A stretch of DNA of 64,000 bases, taken from contig CM040107.1 of the NCBI GenBank assembly GCA_022496805.1, positions 6,592,501 to 6,656,500 on the forward strand. Direction: 5' to 3'. The position numbers and the translations under genes are program-made. The notes beneath the pieces are model-generated. The model searched no databases. It saw only the letters and a program-made list of their open reading frames with translations, and was not told where the DNA came from. This stretch comes from Pohlia nutans. Lineage: Eukaryota; Streptophyta; Bryopsida; Bryales; Mniaceae. Shown piece by piece: positions 11,932 to 25,080 of this stretch. Within the stretch, counting starts at the first letter, position 1, and each line of letters begins with the position of its first letter.

Positions 11932-12125
11932 TAGTAATGCTTCTTGTCTTACTGCTCCCGAGGAAGTCTCCGGTACCGATTGACTTAAAGTTGCCTGAAA
12001 TGGTGCGTAAGCTATGGCATTATTGCTTGTAACGGGACGGGATTCAATATAGTTGGTGCTTGTACTCCCGGACTGGAACTTGGAACTGTCTGTGTCGTCC
12101 GTGGGTAATTACTGACAGTCTCCGT

Positions 12126-13148
12126 CTAATGCGGAACTCTGGCTGCTCCCATATTAGGAACCATTGTTGAAACCGTTTTTAACAGTTGATCATAGTGGCA
12201 TTCTTCCCATATTTTCACTCTTGCTAATGATAACGGAATTGATGCTGGTTGTGCTTCTTTAACGAACATCTTTAATTTCGGCGGATATAATCCATTAAGT
12301 AATACTGATAGTATAAACGGATCGGGTAATTGATTATTTGGCCATTTACGGATGATATCTGCTACGCGGCCATAGTATGATTCCACCGATTCTCCCGGCA
12401 TCATTCTACTGTACAATAATTGCTCTCGCATTCGATCTTCAAAACCAATGGGTCGAAAGTGTGCCAAAAATTCGTCCCGTAACGCAGCCCAATTCGGAAA
12501 ATGGCCCACTGGTTGGTGATTATACCATTCAAATATTGTGTCTTTGAAAGAGGCTGGTAACCATCTTAGCCAAATTTCCTCCATTCGTCCATTATTAGCT
12601 ATACAAGCCGTTAAGAAAGATGACATGTGATGATCAGGATCTGAGCCTGGCCATCCATTGAATGTTGGTAACGGAGATACATTATTTATGCGATCTCCTG
12701 CTCGTCCCATTTGCATTGCAATGGGAACAGCTGGGACTGGTACTGGTGCTGCCATTTTAATTTATGCACTAGTTGGTGAACTTGGTTCACTGGTTGTAAA
12801 CGCTACGGAGAATTCACTTGATTCCCGTTGCAAAGTCTCTATTGTTCTCGGACTCCCTGATTTCAATTCTGGTGTTACTATCCGTCTTCCACTGGGTGCC
12901 TCTGCTAGTAATTTAGGCAGCTTTTTTAACGGAATGAAATGATGAAAGATTAAACGGTGTTGATCAACGGGATACGCCCGTAGGTGTCTGCAAGCGTGCA
13001 ACCATGGACAAATCCAACTCTGTCGATGCCGACGCTTTAATTCTTGGACCCGTTCTTCACGTAAACTACTACGGCGCTGCACACGTTCTTGTCTTTCTTT
13101 TGCTTGCTGATCACGCCTTATTGGAAATCGATCCGATTTTGCAAACAT
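12126..13148 (-). pseudogene. Retrotransposon gag (capsid) region
   Basis: Two open segments lie in one frame, 13148-12762 and 12755-12126, separated by a single TAA. The first is basic and probably coiled-coil. The second shows a Retrotrans_gag-type pattern: a WL--SF core, an aromatic cluster (FEWYNHQP), WAALRDEFLAHF, then an ESVESYYGRVADI segment. These are the usual landmarks of plant gypsy capsid domains that assemble the virus-like particle. The frame stops at 12126 with a TAG but continues open beyond it. Confidence 0.75.
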
Positions 13149-13263
13149 ACTCTTCCATTCCCGTTTTTATTCATTGATAGCCTCCGTCTGCAAATCTAAT
13201 TTAGCTTCCACTCATCAAGTAATCTATGACAACTGAATCCTATTATTTGTTACAATGCAAATC

Positions 13264-13281
13264 CCCCGCAGCGGCGCCAAA
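13264..13281 (-). other. Primer-binding site, probably tRNA-Asp type
   Basis: On the minus strand TTGGCGCCGCTGCGGGG directly follows the LTR. Plant gypsy elements commonly use TGGCGCCGTTGCCGGGG, complementary to the 3' end of tRNA-Asp, and this is a close variant. The tRNA identity is inferred from memory of that pattern. Confidence 0.6.
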
Positions 13282-13282
13282 A

Positions 13283-14241
13283 TGTAGATTGTCGTTGTTA
13301 TTGATTGTTAAATCAATTAGTATAGTTTAGGATCGAACCTCAAGGGAAATGCTCACGAACAAGTATAGAATAGGGTCACAATCAGTTGCTTGCCACTTTA
13401 ACCAATGAATGCTAAATCAACTAAGTATACAAGCTCCAATGAATCTTAATCTCAGTTAGCTTGTTCTCTGCAACTCACTTTATTATCCACTCAATTTTTA
13501 ATTCAATCTTAAAGAATATCTTACTTCTCAATCCTCTCAAATTAACACACTCTCAGTTCTAATTCAATTATTTCTCACTGTCTTATTTAATAATCTTTCT
13601 AGTTTACACTCAATTACTTGTGATATCTTCTAAATCAATTCCTTCCACAATTTACTTATTCAAATACACTCAATTCAAGTTCACTTCAATTCCAATTAAT
13701 ATTCACACACTTACACAACTTTATACACACAAATTGCTTTCAATTATACTTGTATTATTTCAATCATCACTTTGATACACAAACTTGATCAATGTTTCTA
13801 AACAAAACTCAAAACTCAAAACTAAAAAAAATAAAGAAAATAAAGAGATAGCTTCTTGCTTCCCTGGCTGCCCAACTCTCTGGATGGTGTTCGCAACAAG
13901 TGTCGTTTCTCTTAAGCTTTTTATACTTTCAAAATGAACAGTCACACCTTTACAATTCTGACCGGAACAACCGACACACAGCTTTCCAATTCTGAACGGA
14001 ACAGAGTGTTCCCTACTGACTTACTACCTATTACAGCTATGATACTGAACTATCTCCGTTCTGTACAAACTCCGTACTTTACTTCCGTACTTCTACTGTA
14101 AGTGCTCCGTTCTGACATCGATTCCAATAGAACGGAAATACTCCCGTTCACTGAAATATCCTCTATCCGTACTGCTCCTACCAAACTGGTAAAACAACCA
14201 ATTTAACCAATATTTTCCGTTCGCCAAAACTCTGTTCTACA
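13283..14241 (-). repeat. 5' LTR of the minus-strand retrotransposon
   Basis: The LTR is bounded by TGTAGA...TCTACA, immediately outside the primer-binding site. A TATA-like TATAAAAAG lies on the minus strand at about 13917-13926, a plausible U3 promoter. No second LTR was found. Confidence 0.7.
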
Positions 14242-17200
14242 GTAGAAATTAGATATAGACACAATATTGTCCGAATTTGACCCTCACATACGGTACATCA
14301 GAAAGGAGGTGTACATCTATTTTTGGGACTTCACTACTCTCGATGTTCATTGTAAACGTTTAATGAAGTTGTTTGAATGTTCATCAAGCTTTTATATTTG
14401 TTATAAAAAATATGTGCGGTCACACTTTCTACATTTCATATGTATACCTAGTTTAACACTATAAGTTCTTCCAAACATTATTGGAATGGGTAAGGTGTCA
14501 CTAGGGTTGCACTCTGCTCTTAATCCCCATTGGACTTAATGGATTCTTTATCAATAAATCGTTGTTTACAGATCCTAAATATGTCCTTGTTGTTTGTATA
14601 CCCCAGTATTGCGTACATCTATTGTTTTTGTTCGATTTATACATAATTTGGGAGCGGTTAGGTTTGAAATATGTCAATAATTGTATGCATGCCAATAATT
14701 GTGTTCAAAATTATTTCCATATCCTATTCACAATAGTCTTCATGAATGCTAGATCCTGGATACAATGTTGTTCCTTGGAAAAAAATTCCATCCATTGATG
14801 TCTATTTTTCAGGTCATTATCTTCTCTTTCTTCATTGGAACTTAGTGTGCTTCAAACTAGCATCATGCATGGAGTAGTACTATCGTAACAAATTATCAAG
14901 ATTCGATGTTAGTATCAATAATATGCTTGCAATATTGAGTCCATTTGTGCAGAATTTGTAATTGATGCGACGTATAGAATAGTGAACCTGTTGAAATTTT
15001 CCTATATTCTAACACCAAATTTGTTGTAACTCAATGTATAAGACTCTACATGCGGCAGTGTTGTAGATATTCTAAGCATCTATGATGAGGGTCTAAAATC
15101 CTTACTACACAGCAATAACAATAGGTTTTTTTTAATTTTTAAATTCAATTAATTTGAATGATTTTGTACATCATAAACTTTGTACTGTGTACAAAACATT
15201 TCAATCATCCAAACAGTGCATCATGTAGCTCTAAGCGTGGCTCTAATATATAAATTGCAGAGATTGGCCTATTTAATACCTACCTCGAATGCAAAAGCAT
15301 TAAGATATAACAACGGTTCATTTTGCAACCTATGTTCTCTATATAAATGGCCAATGCAATCCCTTGCTCCCAATTGGAAAAACATAATCCAATGTCGTCA
15401 AACCAACTGAAATCGCATGTTTGCCAACTTTTGAATATTTTAAATTCTGTAAATTTCAACTCCTATAAACTTTCGTGTCACAAACATGCCAAGGCACAAA
15501 AGGTTATTTATTAAGCTCTAAGAAAATATTGACAAAATTTAAAAGGGATGTGTATCGTAGAGCACCCCGTAGAGCACCAAGCCAAGTATTTGACATGGCT
15601 AACTTTGAAATTCAGTTTCTTTAAAATTACTATTGAGTTTGTATTTAAATTTCCGAAGTTATGTGTTATCGGTTGCATACTACAACTTTTGCAAATTCAC
15701 TTTTGTACTTTGTCCATTTCTGCTCATGGTATGGTTGTTTGAATGGGAGGGTTTCAAATCAATACTCAGTTTTACTTGTCGATGTTTAGAGTTTAGGGTG
15801 TCGGTGTTTGTTGATCGATATTATGTGCAATCATCCTCCGAAACGCATACTATATTTAACGTTTTTGAAATGCATGTGACTCTCAGAAAATAAAGTTATT
15901 AGGATTTGTCTTTTCTTTTCATTCTTCCCTTCTTTTAATTACACTCACATATTTTTATTTTTATTTTTATTTTAGCAAAACCAAAATATGCGGGCCTCAC
16001 ACTAACTAATTTGTGCAAAAGTGGATGAAGTATAACTTTTATCTGAAATGGGGAGAATAGAAGAAGGTTGATCATTACCTGTGGTGTGGACAGTGAAGGG
16101 ATAATGAATGTCTCACTATGAATTACATTAATTTATGTGTGTGTCCGGGATACTGAATGTCTTGCTGTGTAATATATTTATTTTTGTGTGTGTCGAGTTG
16201 CAATTCATACATGTGAATAAAATTGGTTTTTTTGCGGTTGGAGTTCCAATTCATACAATTGTTATCCTACCTTATTTACCAAGGGTGGTGGGTAATATTG
16301 AATGGGAATAAAACGTCAATGTGATACTAAATATCAGTATGATGTAATATGAGCAAGATGTGAAGATTTCAAGCAATATGTAAAAGTTCTATCATTGTTG
16401 ATAGTTACATTTTGCCAGAGGAGTAATGGTTAATTAGTAACACTCTTACCAATGATATACTCGACTCAGTGTAGGCCACTTCTAACAATTTATCGCGCAC
16501 AAAAACAACCTTTTGTGTATTTATTTTGATTGAATCATTACGATAAATCAACATATATAGATTATATAGTGGTACACCATATCTAATGGCATGCAAGGTG
16601 AATACTAATAAGGGGGTTGGATTTTTTATGCTTTGGTGTTTGGGAAAAACACTCTAGGGTCCAAAGCGCTACTCCAAGTATTTGGACTTTTGGCTTACCA
16701 CCACGTGCGGCCTCCATTCACAAAAAAATATGGCTTACATTGCAGACATGATTGTGATTGGTAGGTGGCCTATCTAATTGTGGCCTGGTCCTTGGAAACC
16801 CCCTGTTGTGGAACATTCCCCTATCATAATCTACAAGGATTTAGTGGCTGCCATGCATTCCCATAAGTTACTATGCCGATAATATCTTGGCCCTTTAGCA
16901 AGATACTCTTGCCACCCTAAAACCCGCAACCAGTTCTTCCATACATAGCCAGTGTGTAACATGACCTCCATTTGTACCTCTTTTATGCAATTGGATTTCA
17001 AGTTCTGTCCAAAAATAAACAAATAAATATGTAACATGGCCCAGTGTATACTATTATATCCAATTTAAATGTAGAACGGCCCGTACGACATGCATAATTA
17101 TGGAAGTGGTTGCATGACTCACGGCTTAAAAAACACCATTGCATAGTGGTACTAAATTGTATAAAGTGTGCAATGTAAGGTTCATTATATAACAAACATT

Positions 17201-17534
17201 TCAAAACATTACAATAGTGAAAGTCAAGGGTATTAAAAGAGAAAGGTTGGTTTTTTTGTACCTCCATCTTCAACCACTTGCCCTAAGAAGATATGTCCTA
17301 AAGGAAGTCACCCATTAGTGTCATATTTATAATGCAAATAATGTCAAATCACATACAACCAATTAACCATTGGCCCGTCGTGCAGTACACATACTTCTCT
17401 ACTTGGCCATCAAAGAGAATGCGTTGCTCCAATTTTGATCACTACTCACCATACCCACCATATACGCTAGTCTTGCATCCATATACAAAAAGGATGAGAA
17501 GTTGTGGTTGTAATTAAATAACTAGTACTGGAGG
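14242..17534. other. AT-rich region without recognisable genes
   Basis: About 3.3 kb of AT-rich DNA. Open frames here are short, have no domain-like composition and are not supported by splice patterns. No terminal repeats, tandem arrays or RNA genes were recognised. Confidence 0.6.
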
Positions 17535-18495
17535 TAACACTACTACAATCAGGGTGCCTTTGCAACACTATAAACGTTGCTCAATACACTAGCCAGTGGT
17601 TACTTGGAGGGCTGTGAAAACGTTGTTAGGACAACGTTCAGGACATTGCTCAAAATAAACAACGTTTTGGTACATGAATATGCATCGTTTGAAAGGGCTC
17701 ACGACGGGATTGGGATCTTCTATACATCATCGTTCCCTTGAATGGTGACGTGGACACATCATACTATATAAAGACCCACTATACTAGAATGAACCCGGGT
17801 CCACATTGACATTTACTTACATGCACACAATTCTTACACAATTGACTTACATTCTCCCCACTCTTTACATTCCTACATTTCAGCTGGTTAAAATGACAGG
17901 TAATTAGTTTCACTTACTTTTGGTAAATTTAAATGCTAATTAATATTTTATTTGATGATTTTACTTTCAGTTTTCATAAGCTAGGCTAGAATAATAGTTA
18001 GTAATATGTTTCTTACACGCATGAAAATAGAAGTTACGTGATTTGATTCAAAAAGTTGTTTATTTTTTATTGATATGTGTCAGTCACAAAGAGGGTTTAC
18101 ATGGCTTCTATTGGTTCATTAGTGTAGGGAATTGACCAAAAAATCCGTCATTAATTGATTGGGTATGAAATTTCATCTATAAATCTATGCCAAGTGTTCT
18201 ATTTTAATGGTCTTTGCAACCATTCTTTGATGCTTTCTGCTTGCATTTGCTGGATATTTTCATCCATGCCTGGATGGATGAACGTTTGGAAGGATGACGG
18301 TTTACAGTAGGAGGTTCATGTGATTGCAATTAAGGCTGGGGCTGGTCATGCTCATTTCCACGTTGGTAACGATTGAAAATTAATATCAGATCCCAAAGTT
18401 GATGTATCATACACTAAAAGTGAAATGTAATAGAATAGATAATATTTTTACAATGTCTTCTTTTGGCAATTTTGCAAAGTATCCAATGCCAATCC

Positions 18496-18563
18496 CTCAT
18501 AGTGTCGTAGGTCATAGGTCCCTCATAGGTCATAGGTCCCTCATAGGTCATAGGTCAATCCCT
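18496..18563. repeat. 18-bp tandem repeat
   Basis: The unit CATAGGTCCCTCATAGGT, built from TCATAGGTC and CCTCATAGGTC blocks, is repeated about three times in the left arm of the large CACTA element. In one frame it encodes a short HRSLIG repeat, but I see no gene around it. Confidence 0.75.
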
Positions 18564-19318
18564 CAATCCGTCAACACCCCTGCGCCTCGAACAGATCGCC
18601 GAAACCCCTCACTCACCAGATCTCAAAACCGACCAAAAGCCTCACTCATTCGCCAGATCTTGACTGTCAGCAAGAGCCTCAAACGGATCGGAACTCCAAG
18701 CCTCGACTCCAAGCCTCGAACAGATCTCGACTCCAACCCTCAAACAAATCGGAACTCAACTGCGACTCTGAGACCGCCAACCAAAACCCCCACTCCCTGT
18801 CGAACCTAGTTTTATTCAAAAACGGGCAGTTAGGGTTTGTAGGGCAGTAAGGGGTAGCCCCAGCCGCCATAAATGAGAGAAGTAGCGTTCATGATGGCCT
18901 ATTTATTTATTTGGATAGAATGGTGCTCTCGTGCATGCTTAAGTGTTCGCTACGGAACTTGGAATGGCGGACCGGACGGGAAATCGGATGGGAAACCGGA
19001 TGTCAGGGGACAGGCCCCTGCCGGACCCGGCCACAATCCGGGATTTGAATTCGGCCGCCATAAATTAGGCGGCTCACTATTCATTTCTCCCCGGTTCCTC
19101 CAGCCCTCCGCGCGCACCTTCTTTTGCATTTTCGGAGAGTGTTAGAGTTTTCATTGCGCGTCCGGAGGGAGAAAGCAGAGAGCGACCGCCATTTGAGGAA
19201 TGTAAGCGCCCGGGAGTTAGAGAAATTGAACGCCCGGAAAGAGATAGTAGTGCGAGGTTGGAGTTGGAGAAGGGCGAGCACCCGGATAGTGAGCGCCGCA
19301 ATTTTAGGCGGAGTTTGC

Positions 19319-19956
19319 TGTTAATTTGACCGCGGGTAATTCTGTCATTCCTCAAGACCATTTCCCCTAGTCGCCTACCGGGGTAGACTAAAGTCCACAG
19401 GAGTGTACTTAACTCATAGGGAGGGCAATGTTAACCGAATATTCGTTGATATTCCCTTAGGCTAAGAGTAGGCTTGTCTATACCCGAGAGGAATAGACCC
19501 GGCAGGCGATACCCAGTAGTACAGGCTGGTACAGACTGGTCGACCCGACTATTCCGGTCGACCAGTCTGACACGTTGTCAGACCAGTCTCCTATATGTAC
19601 TTTTCCTCTCGTTGAGAGAGTTGTTGCTATACATTTTGTACATCTTCTTAGCAGCTGCACTTGTATTTCGTTCTTGTCTTAACTCGTCTTATGCGCACTA
19701 GTATGGCAGACTACTGCTGTTTCCTGCTCTTGCATCGCTCTTTGTGCTTGTATCTTGGATTAGTTGCAGTATTCTGTGGGTATGCAAGAGCCGACACACT
19801 AGCATACTGGTGCTTTTTCCTAGTCGACAGTACGTTCTCCTTTGTAGAAACCTCTTAGTACCCCTCTCCATCCCTAGTGACTCGCCTAGCGTAGAGTATT
19901 CTTGTGAGGAGTAGTCTCATTCGTTTAAGGTCGGTTCCTAGAAGACCCCCTTAACA
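19319..19956 (+). repeat. 5' LTR of the gypsy element
   Basis: TGTTAATTTGACCG at the start, CCCTTAACA at the end. It contains a hairpin-forming inverted repeat (AGACTGGTCGA...TCGACCAGTCT, about 19536-19571). The sequence after it, TTTGGCGACCATGC, is the expected primer-binding area; I could not assign the tRNA. Confidence 0.85.
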
Positions 19957-20003
19957 TTTGGCGACCATGCAAAGTTCAGCTCAGACTCCAGTCTTTTTGT
20001 TGG

Positions 20004-20075
20004 GCTAGTCAGATCCAGATCTAGATCTAGATCCAGATCCAGATCCTAATCGATTCAGATCCAGATCTAGCTCCT
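20004..20075. repeat. AGATCC/AGATCT hexanucleotide repeat
   Basis: A run of CAGATCC and AGATCT hexamers in the untranslated leader of the gypsy element, just after the 5' LTR. Confidence 0.8.
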
Positions 20076-20294
20076 AGTCGATCCTGCCGACTATCGCTAG
20101 GCGCTATACGTCCCTGGGAAACAACAGTCATCTGCTTCCTACACGAAAACCATAAGTCTTGAGAAAAATCCAGAGCTCGAGTAGCCATCAAGAGCCTCGG
20201 AGATCATTGTGTGTGACAGCCGACCAAGGTAGTTAACAGTCCAAAATGCTACTGACCAGGATTCTGTAAGAGCAGTCCGTGAACAGGGCTTACG

Positions 20295-21200
20295 GTGCCA
20301 AAGAGCAACCGACTAGGCCGGCACAAAAGACTAGCCCAACAGATCTCGGAGCCCGACCTACCTAGCAGAGCCAGATCTAGATCAAACTGCTGCCGTGTCA
20401 CTAGTATAGAACGACCACTTACACGAGCTACCGGTTCCCCTTTACCACTCGAAGTAACTCTCGACCAGCTCTCTAACCCTCGTCTTTACAGAGAATGGCG
20501 AAACTTACAATCATTGACCATCCCACCGACAGTAGTACACGATACTACCACGGGAATAGATCCCCGACCAACATACGAGATTCGGCGGCAAGTCGCAGCA
20601 TCGACCTCTACCAACCCATCTTTACAACACTACATGGAGATCACACAGGGAATGATGAATACCCTGGAAGGTACCATTTTTATCGAAACTTCTGTACCAA
20701 TGGGACGAACTATACCAACCCGACCCATGGCGATACTACCGACCATGTATACCACGGCTCATCAGTTTACCTGCCCGACTGTGGCGATCCAGACGATGTC
20801 CAACCTGTCTTCTCCACGAAGGGTCCCCGACGACCCACTCGACTTACTGGAACGACCTTCCAGTGCATATCAACGACTAGTAAGGTACGCTACCGAACCT
20901 CTCATCATTTCGCATCAACGACAGTTAGAGATAGATCAACTGCGTCGTAGTAGGGACGAATTAGACTCCCAACTTGCCGGTCTCTTATCCATCCAGAACC
21001 CGACACCTGAGCAACTACACTCGGAATCTCAACCAAGTCGACCGGACCAGTCGACTACATTTCACCAGGAACCCAGTTCTCCTGGTCAAATGAATAGTCA
21101 AACCGGGACACCTAGTACCGACAACCAATATCCAACAAGCATAGACGGCTTGGATAATGACCTAGTTGATAGGATCAGACAGATCTATCAATCTAACTAA
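20295..21200 (+). pseudogene. Gypsy element gag N-terminal open frame
   Basis: A 301-codon open frame, Ser/Thr/Pro/Arg-rich. Its latter part (around codons 190-230, QRQLEIDQLRRSRDELDSQL) is a likely coiled coil. It sits where the N-terminal part of gag belongs. No knuckles or capsid motifs lie within it, and it is separated by stops and frame changes from the capsid-like segment downstream. Confidence 0.55.
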
Positions 21201-21673
21201 CAAGTCGACCAGGTTGTAACTCGATCCACTCTCTTGAATATTCGCACTCATACTTATGAGCCGAATATTCTATACCTAGATCAGTCGAGGGTAGCCCAAA
21301 CCACCACTTCAAGAATGTCGACCCCTCGGACTAGTCTACCACCTAGTTACCAAACTCAGCCCGCAATCGTCATTCGTATGATCCAACCTATCAACCAACC
21401 CTGTTTTCACCGGCACATACCAGGCCCCTACCACAGAACCCGTGCAATCGACTGGTAGCTTCCCAGCCATCAGTCTTATCGACTATCAACCAGTACCAAT
21501 CCACCATACCTATGGGTGCATCTTGTGGTTGCTATGGTCACCTTCTCGAACAATGTGCACTATACAACCCTCGGTCGATAGACTATTCGGTACTTGCAGC
21601 CGAGATTTAGTAGCAGCCTTTCTACCCAGCAGCTACACTTCCGACTCGGACAACATCTCGGAAACCAGTAGCG

Positions 21674-22619
21674 ATGCCCATCTACAAGGAAGGAAAGTGT
21701 GCGATTACTCATGTCTATCGTTTTTCCAATGCCCTTACTTTGAATGGCGAAACTGATGCAGCTATCTCTATAGCGTTACTTGGAAATCCGCTAGTCCATG
21801 CGGCTAACTATAATTGGTTCTCGACTCAACGAACGTCCTACCCACACCAAGACTTACACGGAATTCTCGATGCCTTCAAACACCGCTTATCTACGTTTCC
21901 GCAGTATGAAACAGGATGCCAAAGAGTCGGTTGACGATTACTACGAACGGATGATGAAACTAGCCAGCCAATTTGAGGTCCTTCCGGCTGATAATTTCCT
22001 ACTAAGCAATTGTCGAGCTGGTTTGTTGAAGTATCTGCAGGTAGCCACAGTCGTACTACCAAGATCGACACTAGCCCAGGCCAAGAGATTGGCTAAGCTA
22101 GCTGAAAGCGGACTACCTAAGGAAACCGACTCGACCACTACCGAGAGAGCCGAGACTACCAAACGAGCCTTCAGCAACCGATGCAAGAAGCCAGGCAATC
22201 TCGAACGCGATTGCTGGTTCAATCCAGAGAGCGAGATAAGAAAAAGGCATGCAGCGGCTAATACGACAATTCCGGTAGCAGCAGCCACACCAGTGTCGAC
22301 TACCTCCGAATCAAGGGGTCGACTGCCCAAGGATAGCACACCACGACGGAAATTCCCTTGTTCTCTTTACAAAACCTTAGACCATCCGACACACATGTGT
22401 CCCCTACTGAAGGATCCGAAGGTCGTCAAATTCCTTAATCAGCAGATCGAAACTAAGCCCAACACGTCGTCAGTAGTCATTGAGGAACTACCGAACACTA
22501 CGGTTGGTGTCCTGACGATCGCAGCGATTACTAGAAGCCAGTCGACCCCCGAGCAGTTGACCCCCGACGAGACCACGGAGACGACCGACTGGACTGCCCA
22601 AGAACTACTATGTGATTAA
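21674..22619 (+). pseudogene. Gypsy element capsid/nucleocapsid region
   Basis: The capsid-like signal starts in one frame (about 21674-21934, with LTLNGETDAAISIALLG and LHGILDAFKHRL) and continues in another (21890-22619, SVDDYYERMMKLASQFEVL and LNQQI), so a frame change lies near 21890-21930. A degraded knuckle-like C-x2-P-x4-R-x-C segment and a later C-x2-Y-x8-C pattern follow. The frame ends in TAA at 22617 immediately before the protease segment. Confidence 0.65.
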
Positions 22620-23375
22620 ATGATGCAGGAAGTTCGTCAGCTCGAAGCCGAGTTGGAAACAACAACTTCCACTAAAGACCTAAAGTCGACTGAGGACTCG
22701 CCCTCACGGGACTGGGACGCGGATGCATTACCGCAACAAACGATCACCCCTCGAGACGACCCAGACCAATCGACTCGGGCCACTGTCGACCAAGGCAGCA
22801 TCGCATTTGGCGCCGTCCAGCAGCAGATCCTCGATCAACTGCAAGATTGCAAATTGCAAGTGTCCATCCGTGACTTACTACAGTTATCACCAACCGTCAC
22901 CAAACTTGTTCGGGATCGACTGACTCATCCGGACGAGGGATCGACTCCAGAGTTACCCTACTCGACTACAAAGGAGGTGACGATCGCCGCTGCAGCAGTC
23001 GTCAACAAACACATGCTAGTCATGACAGTCTCAAATGAAGAAAACATGGTCGACAACGTTCTGATTGATGGCGGATCCGGCATCAATGTAATCACCAAAG
23101 ATGAACGCCGAAGTTTGGGACTACCCAAGCCCTCACCCGCACCATTCAACTTCAAGATGGCAAATGGCACCATAGCACGGTCCAAAAGATTGATCAGGAA
23201 TTTCAAAATTCATATTCATGTCATCTCCTACATAGTCACTCTTATAGTCATCGACTGCTTGACAGTCAAGTCAGACTACTGGTTATTACTCGGTCGACCT
23301 TGGTTTCGACATGCCAAACTCATACACAACTGGGGTAACAACGAGGTACAGATCAGGGGCAACGGCACTGTCTAG
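22620..23375 (+). pseudogene. Gypsy element retropepsin-like protease region
   Basis: An open frame of 251 codons starting directly after the gag stop. Around codons 139-150 is VLIDGGSGINVI, the retropepsin active-site signature with DGGS, followed by LGLPKP. A YWLLLGRPWF block about 75 residues later is the conserved end of plant gypsy proteases. The role would be polyprotein processing. It ends in TAG, and no reverse transcriptase follows. Confidence 0.82.
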
Positions 23376-23575
23376 ACCGTCAAGATAAATCGACAGTTAG
23401 GATACGAAGCGGTTACACAACATGCTCTAGTATGTTACAACTTCGCGGAAGGTATCACCGATGAGGAGGAGGAAATCTTGATGGCCTCCGACCCGACCCT
23501 ATACACAATGGGCACAATCGACTGGAACCTCCTATCTACCGAGTCGACAATAAACCAATCCTGATTGGAGTTGAC

Positions 23576-24172
23576 TGGTCACTCGACTTCCACATACACA
23601 CTGACGCATCCGACATAGCAGTCATGGCGATGCTAGCACAGAACCCGACTGGCAACATCCACCAACCGATAGCCTACGCTTCCCGACTAATCAACAAAGC
23701 AGAGAAGAACTATACAACAACCGAGAAGGAAGCCCTCACAGTGGTGTACGCCATCAACAGATTCCAGCAGTACCTCCTCGGTAATAAATTTGTCTTCTAT
23801 GTCGACCACCTGGTGCTCGAGTACTTAATCAACAAACCCCAGGTCTCGGGTCGACTGGCAAGCTGGCTACTACTTTTTCTTGAATTCGACTTCACTGTGG
23901 TTTATAAACCAGGAAAAATGCATGGAGTAGCCAACGCACTATCAAGAAATGAAGGGGCCGAGCCAGCAATAGGCATCCCCGACCAGATAGTCGACGCGCA
24001 GCTCTTTTCCACCGAACCCGACTGGCTACACCCGATAGTCGACTACTTGACTACCGGGACTTTTCCAGCGCACATGAGGAAGGAGGCTCGCAAGCGAATA
24101 GCTCACAATGTCATCCCATACCAAGTACTCGACGGCCAACTGTACCGACTCGGCAAGGACCACCAGCTCTGA
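23576..24172 (+). pseudogene. Gypsy element RNase H region
   Basis: Begins with FHIHTDASDIAVMAML, the RT-type RNase H start, and continues with TTTEKEALTVVYAINRFQQYLLG and a VDHLVLEYL segment. Acidic positions expected for the RNase H active site (D in TDAS, E in EKEAL, D in VDHL) are present. A chromovirus-like VYKPGKMHGVANALSR follows. The domain removes the RNA strand during reverse transcription. The frame ends at a TGA at 24172, and the next residues continue the linker into integrase. Confidence 0.85.
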
Positions 24173-25080
24173 CAAGTCTTAACCGGCACTCAACCTACAA
24201 CAATCCTCCAAGAATTACACAAAGGCAACGCTGGAGGACATTTTCCTCATGACATCACTATCTGGAAAATACTAGACGCAGGCTATTGGTGGCCGACCCT
24301 ACACCAAGACACTGTGCGGTACTGCCAGTCGTATCATGGATGCCAGATAACAGGCGGACTACCCAAGACAGTCTCCTCCAAGCTCGTCACCCAACTACCC
24401 GCGGAACCTTTTATGAAATGGGGACTCGACTTCATAGGCCCCGTAAAGAAGACCCGATATATAGCCTGTCGATACATTTTGGTGGCTACCGACTATGCCA
24501 CCAAATGGGTCCAGGCTAGAGCTCTCCGCCAGGGAGACCGCCAGGAAACACCGCCAGGGAGACCGCACAGTTCCTGTACGAGACAATCCTTACCCAGTTT
24601 GGATGTCCTCTCCACTTAGTAAGCGACCAAGGAGCCCATTCTATCAATAGCACGGTGCACACTCTTATCGAGCATTTTTATCTCCGACACACGACTTCAA
24701 CGACATAGTACCCGCAAGGCAACGGCCAAGCCAAGTCGACCAACAAGGTCATAGTCCGGATGCTCCACAAGCTAGTCAACGAGAATCGAACCGACTGGGA
24801 CTTACAGCTCCACACGGTCCTCTTCGCTTACCGAACGGCATGTAAAGTTGTCACGGGCCATACACTATTCCAATTAGTGTATGGTCTGACACCGTTAATG
24901 CCAACCGAGTTCATCATCCCGACCCATCGGTCAACATCGACTACCAACTTCGCTCCCAGGCAAGTACTAGCAGCCAGAGTCGCCAAACTCAAGAAATTAG
25001 ACGAGACCCGACTGGAAGCAACCACCGACCATGGCGCGAAACAATTGAACCGAGCACAATGGACCCAGACCCTAGGCTAG
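24173..25080 (+). pseudogene. Gypsy element integrase, catalytic Glu replaced
   Basis: An HHCC zinc segment (HKGNAGGH...YCQSYHGC) lies at about 24217-24345. The core follows with WGLDFIGP (first Asp, about 24419) and LVSDQGAH (second Asp, about 24618). The usual GNGQAE motif reads GNGQAKSTNK, so the catalytic Glu position is Lys (codon 24733-24735). A frame change near 24530 and a stop at 24708 also break the frame. The last part (about 24760-25080) resembles the usual VLFAYRT...VYG block. Integration activity would be lost. Confidence 0.8.

Larger units (their letters stand above)
10672..14241 (-). mobile_element. LTR retrotransposon remnant: 5' LTR, gag, zinc knuckles and protease only
   Basis: Read on the minus strand the order is LTR (14241-13283), primer-binding site, gag, zinc knuckles, protease, then an abrupt end at about 10672 next to host exon sequence. 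There is no reverse transcriptase, RNase H, integrase or 3' LTR. Several in-frame stops and a frame change interrupt the polyprotein. The element is 3'-truncated and dead. The internal start TTTTGGCGCCGCTGCGGGG is typical of plant gypsy-type elements. Confidence 0.85.

Noticed and set aside
15180..17517. Several open frames of 60-90 codons in AT-rich DNA
   Set aside because: No domain-like composition, no splice agreement and no repeats of the same frame elsewhere.
18399..19361. Open frames around the left end of element X1
   Set aside because: They cross the boundary between CACTA interior and X1 at 18798 or the gypsy boundary at 19319, so they cannot be single genes.
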